Shown here one piece after another: positions 4,437-5,885 of a stretch of DNA of 5,885 bases; within the stretch, counting starts at the first letter, position 1; each line of letters starts with the position of its first letter. The DNA lies in assembly GCA_023436495.1 (NCBI GenBank), contig JAEZIT010000006.1, positions 1-5,885 of the forward strand, read 5' to 3'. Below the pieces are notes generated by a model that saw nothing but the letters and a program-made list of their open reading frames with translations, had not been told where the DNA came from and did not search any database. Origin of the DNA: Acidobacteriota bacterium. GTDB lineage: Bacteria; Acidobacteriota; Blastocatellia; Pyrinomonadales; Pyrinomonadaceae. The position numbers and the translations under genes are program-made.

Positions 4437-5645
4437 CTAATCCATCGACGGAACAAAACGCAAAGCGATGGCATCGTGATCGGAAAGCGGCATTCCTTCG
4501 CGGTCGTAAAGGTCGGCGATCGTTTCGGGTTCGGTGCCTTCGGCTATTCGGATGCCGCGGCCCGCGAACCAATCCAGCCGGCCGGAAACCTTTCCGCCGA
4601 CGCGGCCGGCGGCCCAGAAGATGAACGGGAAACACCACGCCGGGACCCAGTCGCGGAGATTCGTGTTCTTTTCGATGCTTTCGATGTGATAATGCAGCGT
4701 GCCGGTGCCGATATTGTTGAACGCCTTGTATTCGTACCCGCGAGATTCCAATCCGCCGAACAGCCGCCGTTCGAAAAACCGCTCGGGGTACGGCAGGTGT
4801 TTCTTCGCCACATTCTTCGGACCCATAAAGACACGCCGCCAGTAGCCCATGATCGCGCGCGTCGCGCTCTGTGAATTAAAGGTCGTCGTGTTCCAATCGC
4901 CGCCGAGAAGCGTCGGCATCGGCGGAAGCGTGTCGACGTGATCGAGAATGATCCGCATTTGCCGGCGCCGGTGGTTTCGTGAGCAGTGAGCGTCCAGATG
5001 GATGGTGACCGCACGGAATGTTCCGGCGGGATGTTCGATGTCCGCGAACAACGCCCGCAGGTGACCGAGCCGCTTTTCCTTGCCGTGCATCTTGTCCTTG
5101 CCGTTCGGCAGAGGAATGGCATGCACGTTCCGCATCGGGTATTTCGAGAACATCGCCAGCCCGTGAAGCGAAAGCGTATTTTCGCCTTCGATATTCGCCT
5201 CGACGCCGCTGCCTTTTTGCAGGGCGATATAGACCGGCGCGAACGCGTAGTTCAGCCCGAGTTCCCGTGCCAATTCCTGCGCGACGAAACGGTTGCCGCT
5301 GCGTGCCATGCCGTGGTCGAGTTCGGTAAGCAGCAGCACGTCCATGTCCTTCAAGCGGTCATGATCTTTCAGCGCTTCGACAATGCCGTCAAAGCGGCTG
5401 CCGCGTTCGATGTTCCAGGCGAGAGCGGAGACGGTTTCTTTGGCGCCCGCTGGACGTTCCGCTGCGTATTCCTCGGTGACGACGGCGTTCAGAATGCGTT
5501 CGACCTCGGGCCGGATCTCGCGGTAGAACGGCGCGGCTTCGGCGTCCTTTAACGATTCGAACTTCAGCAGCCGGGGAAAATATTCGTTCAGCCGGTGGCC
5601 GAGGATCGAAGGCGCGCTTGTTTGTCGGGATACTACGGGCGTCAT
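4437..5645 (-). CDS. Endonuclease/exonuclease/phosphatase superfamily protein
   Basis: From the ATG at 5645 the protein has 402 residues. It carries the catalytic signature of the metal-dependent EEP hydrolases (exonuclease III, DNase I, inositol phosphatase and sphingomyelinase relatives), which cleave phosphodiester or phosphomonoester bonds. Visible motifs are AWNIERG (76-82, Asn of strand 1), LLLTELD (104-110, metal Glu108), HGLAMFSKYP (161-170), TIHLDAH (214-220), LLGGDWNT (246-253, Asp250 and Asn252), GRLDWFAG (355-362) and LSDHDAIAL (387-395, Asp389 and His390). Two features are unusual: about 75 residues precede the catalytic domain, and about 105 residues separate GDWN from LDWF, including a hydrophobic WVPAWCFPFIFWAAG patch (333-347). 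No signal peptide is obvious. An in-frame ATG at 5735 would overlap the preceding gene's stop, but a terminator lies inside that extension, so I prefer 5645. The substrate is unknown. Confidence 0.83.
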   Translation of the reverse strand: MTPVVSRQTSAPSILGHRLNEYFPRLLKFESLKDAEAAPFYREIRPEVERILNAVVTEEYAAERPAGAKETVSALAWNIERGSRFDGIVEALKDHDRLKDMDVLLLTELDHGMARSGNRFVAQELARELGLNYAFAPVYIALQKGSGVEANIEGENTLSLHGLAMFSKYPMRNVHAIPLPNGKDKMHGKEKRLGHLRALFADIEHPAGTFRAVTIHLDAHCSRNHRRRQMRIILDHVDTLPPMPTLLGGDWNTTTFNSQSATRAIMGYWRRVFMGPKNVAKKHLPYPERFFERRLFGGLESRGYEYKAFNNIGTGTLHYHIESIEKNTNLRDWVPAWCFPFIFWAAGRVGGKVSGRLDWFAGRGIRIAEGTEPETIADLYDREGMPLSDHDAIALRFVPSMD

Positions 5646-5675
5646 GAAAACTTTAGGATACGATAGTGAAAGGCC

Positions 5676-5711
5676 AAAGAAAAGCGGCCGCGCGGGTGGC
5701 GGCCAGGCTTT
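5676..5711 (-). terminator. GC-rich intrinsic terminator of the right-edge gene
   Basis: GGCCGC (5686-5691) and GCGGCC (5699-5704) pair perfectly around a 7-nt loop. The stem continues with AAAGC (5681-5685) and GCTTT (5707-5711) after a 2-nt bulge. On the minus strand the stem is followed by TTTTCTTT. It lies 17 nt after the stop at 5728 and before the ATG at 5645, which separates the two genes transcriptionally. Confidence 0.65.
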
Positions 5712-5727
5712 GTGGTGAGTTCCCGCG

Positions 5728-5885
5728 TCAATCATCGTACCGCTCTTTTGCCGGAGCGACCGCGAGAAAATCCGCCGTTATCCGGCTTGTGTAAATGCTG
5801 AGGAGCTCGTCGATGCGGTTTGCCGCAGGCGAGCAGAATATGAGGCCGACATGTTTGGGCTTGGTGATGCGATAGACGATTTCGG
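5728..5885 (-). CDS. C-terminal fragment of a hypothetical protein, cut by the window edge
   Basis: An open minus-strand frame enters at the right edge and ends at TGA (5728-5730). The visible 51 residues include RITKPKHVGLIFCSPA, then NRIDELLSIYTSRI and a charged end, KERYDD. The mix of hydrophobic strands and amphipathic helices looks like a real globular C-terminus, and an intrinsic terminator follows it directly. The start lies outside the window. I do not recognise the family and assign no function. Confidence 0.6.
   Translation of the reverse strand, partial: EIVYRITKPKHVGLIFCSPAANRIDELLSIYTSRITADFLAVAPAKERYDD

Noticed and set aside
5645..5680. Promoter directly before the EEP gene
   Set aside because: TATCCT and TATCGT give weak -10 matches, but there is no convincing -35 box at the right spacing and the leader would be under 15 nt.

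Overview
This window looks like a chromosomal segment from a moderately GC-rich, free-living bacterium. The 52-bp palindromic intergenic repeats (core GCTCCTACGGAGC) and the CGGTCCGCCCTACATT-type repeats resemble elements I associate with Acidobacteriota (Blastocatellia-like) and similar repeat-rich environmental phyla. That assignment is an inference from repeat style and composition only. I see no phage, transposase, plasmid or CRISPR signature. Every supported gene is on the minus strand, so transcription reads from right to left.

Layout from left to right. Positions 1-527 hold no credible gene. They contain seven hairpin-forming repeats (two in one orientation, then five in the other at about 52-bp period), followed by a second palindromic repeat family near 453-509. 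Positions 528-3506 carry a three-gene minus-strand cluster in transcription order: a ROK-family sugar kinase-like protein (2559-3506), a major facilitator superfamily transporter (1385-2548, its Shine-Dalgarno overlapping the ROK stop codon), and an SIS-domain phosphosugar-binding protein (528-1289). A consensus-like promoter with an inverted repeat over its -10 box lies just upstream. The inferred job is uptake, phosphorylation and isomerisation or other processing of a sugar or amino sugar. The ROK protein lacks most of the family's zinc-binding and sugar-binding signature, so the substrate is probably not plain glucose.

Positions 3593-3750 form a compact stand-alone tRNA unit: promoter, tRNA-Ala(CGC) with G3:U70 and encoded CCA, and an intrinsic terminator. 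Upstream of it (3760-5645) are three co-directional genes: an endonuclease/exonuclease/phosphatase-superfamily protein with an unusual N-terminal extension and internal insertion, a small secreted or lipoprotein-like protein of 118 residues, and an 84-residue cytoplasmic-looking protein. The two small proteins share a weak PGDxVV...KIE pattern. A GC-rich intrinsic terminator at 5676-5711 separates this group from the 3' end of another minus-strand gene that runs off the right edge.

The most interesting points are the orientation-switching palindrome array with apparent 104-bp dimer structure, the sugar cassette with a zinc-motif-deficient ROK protein and a putative operator, and the pair of small PGD/KIE proteins. 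None of these amounts to proof of a new system.
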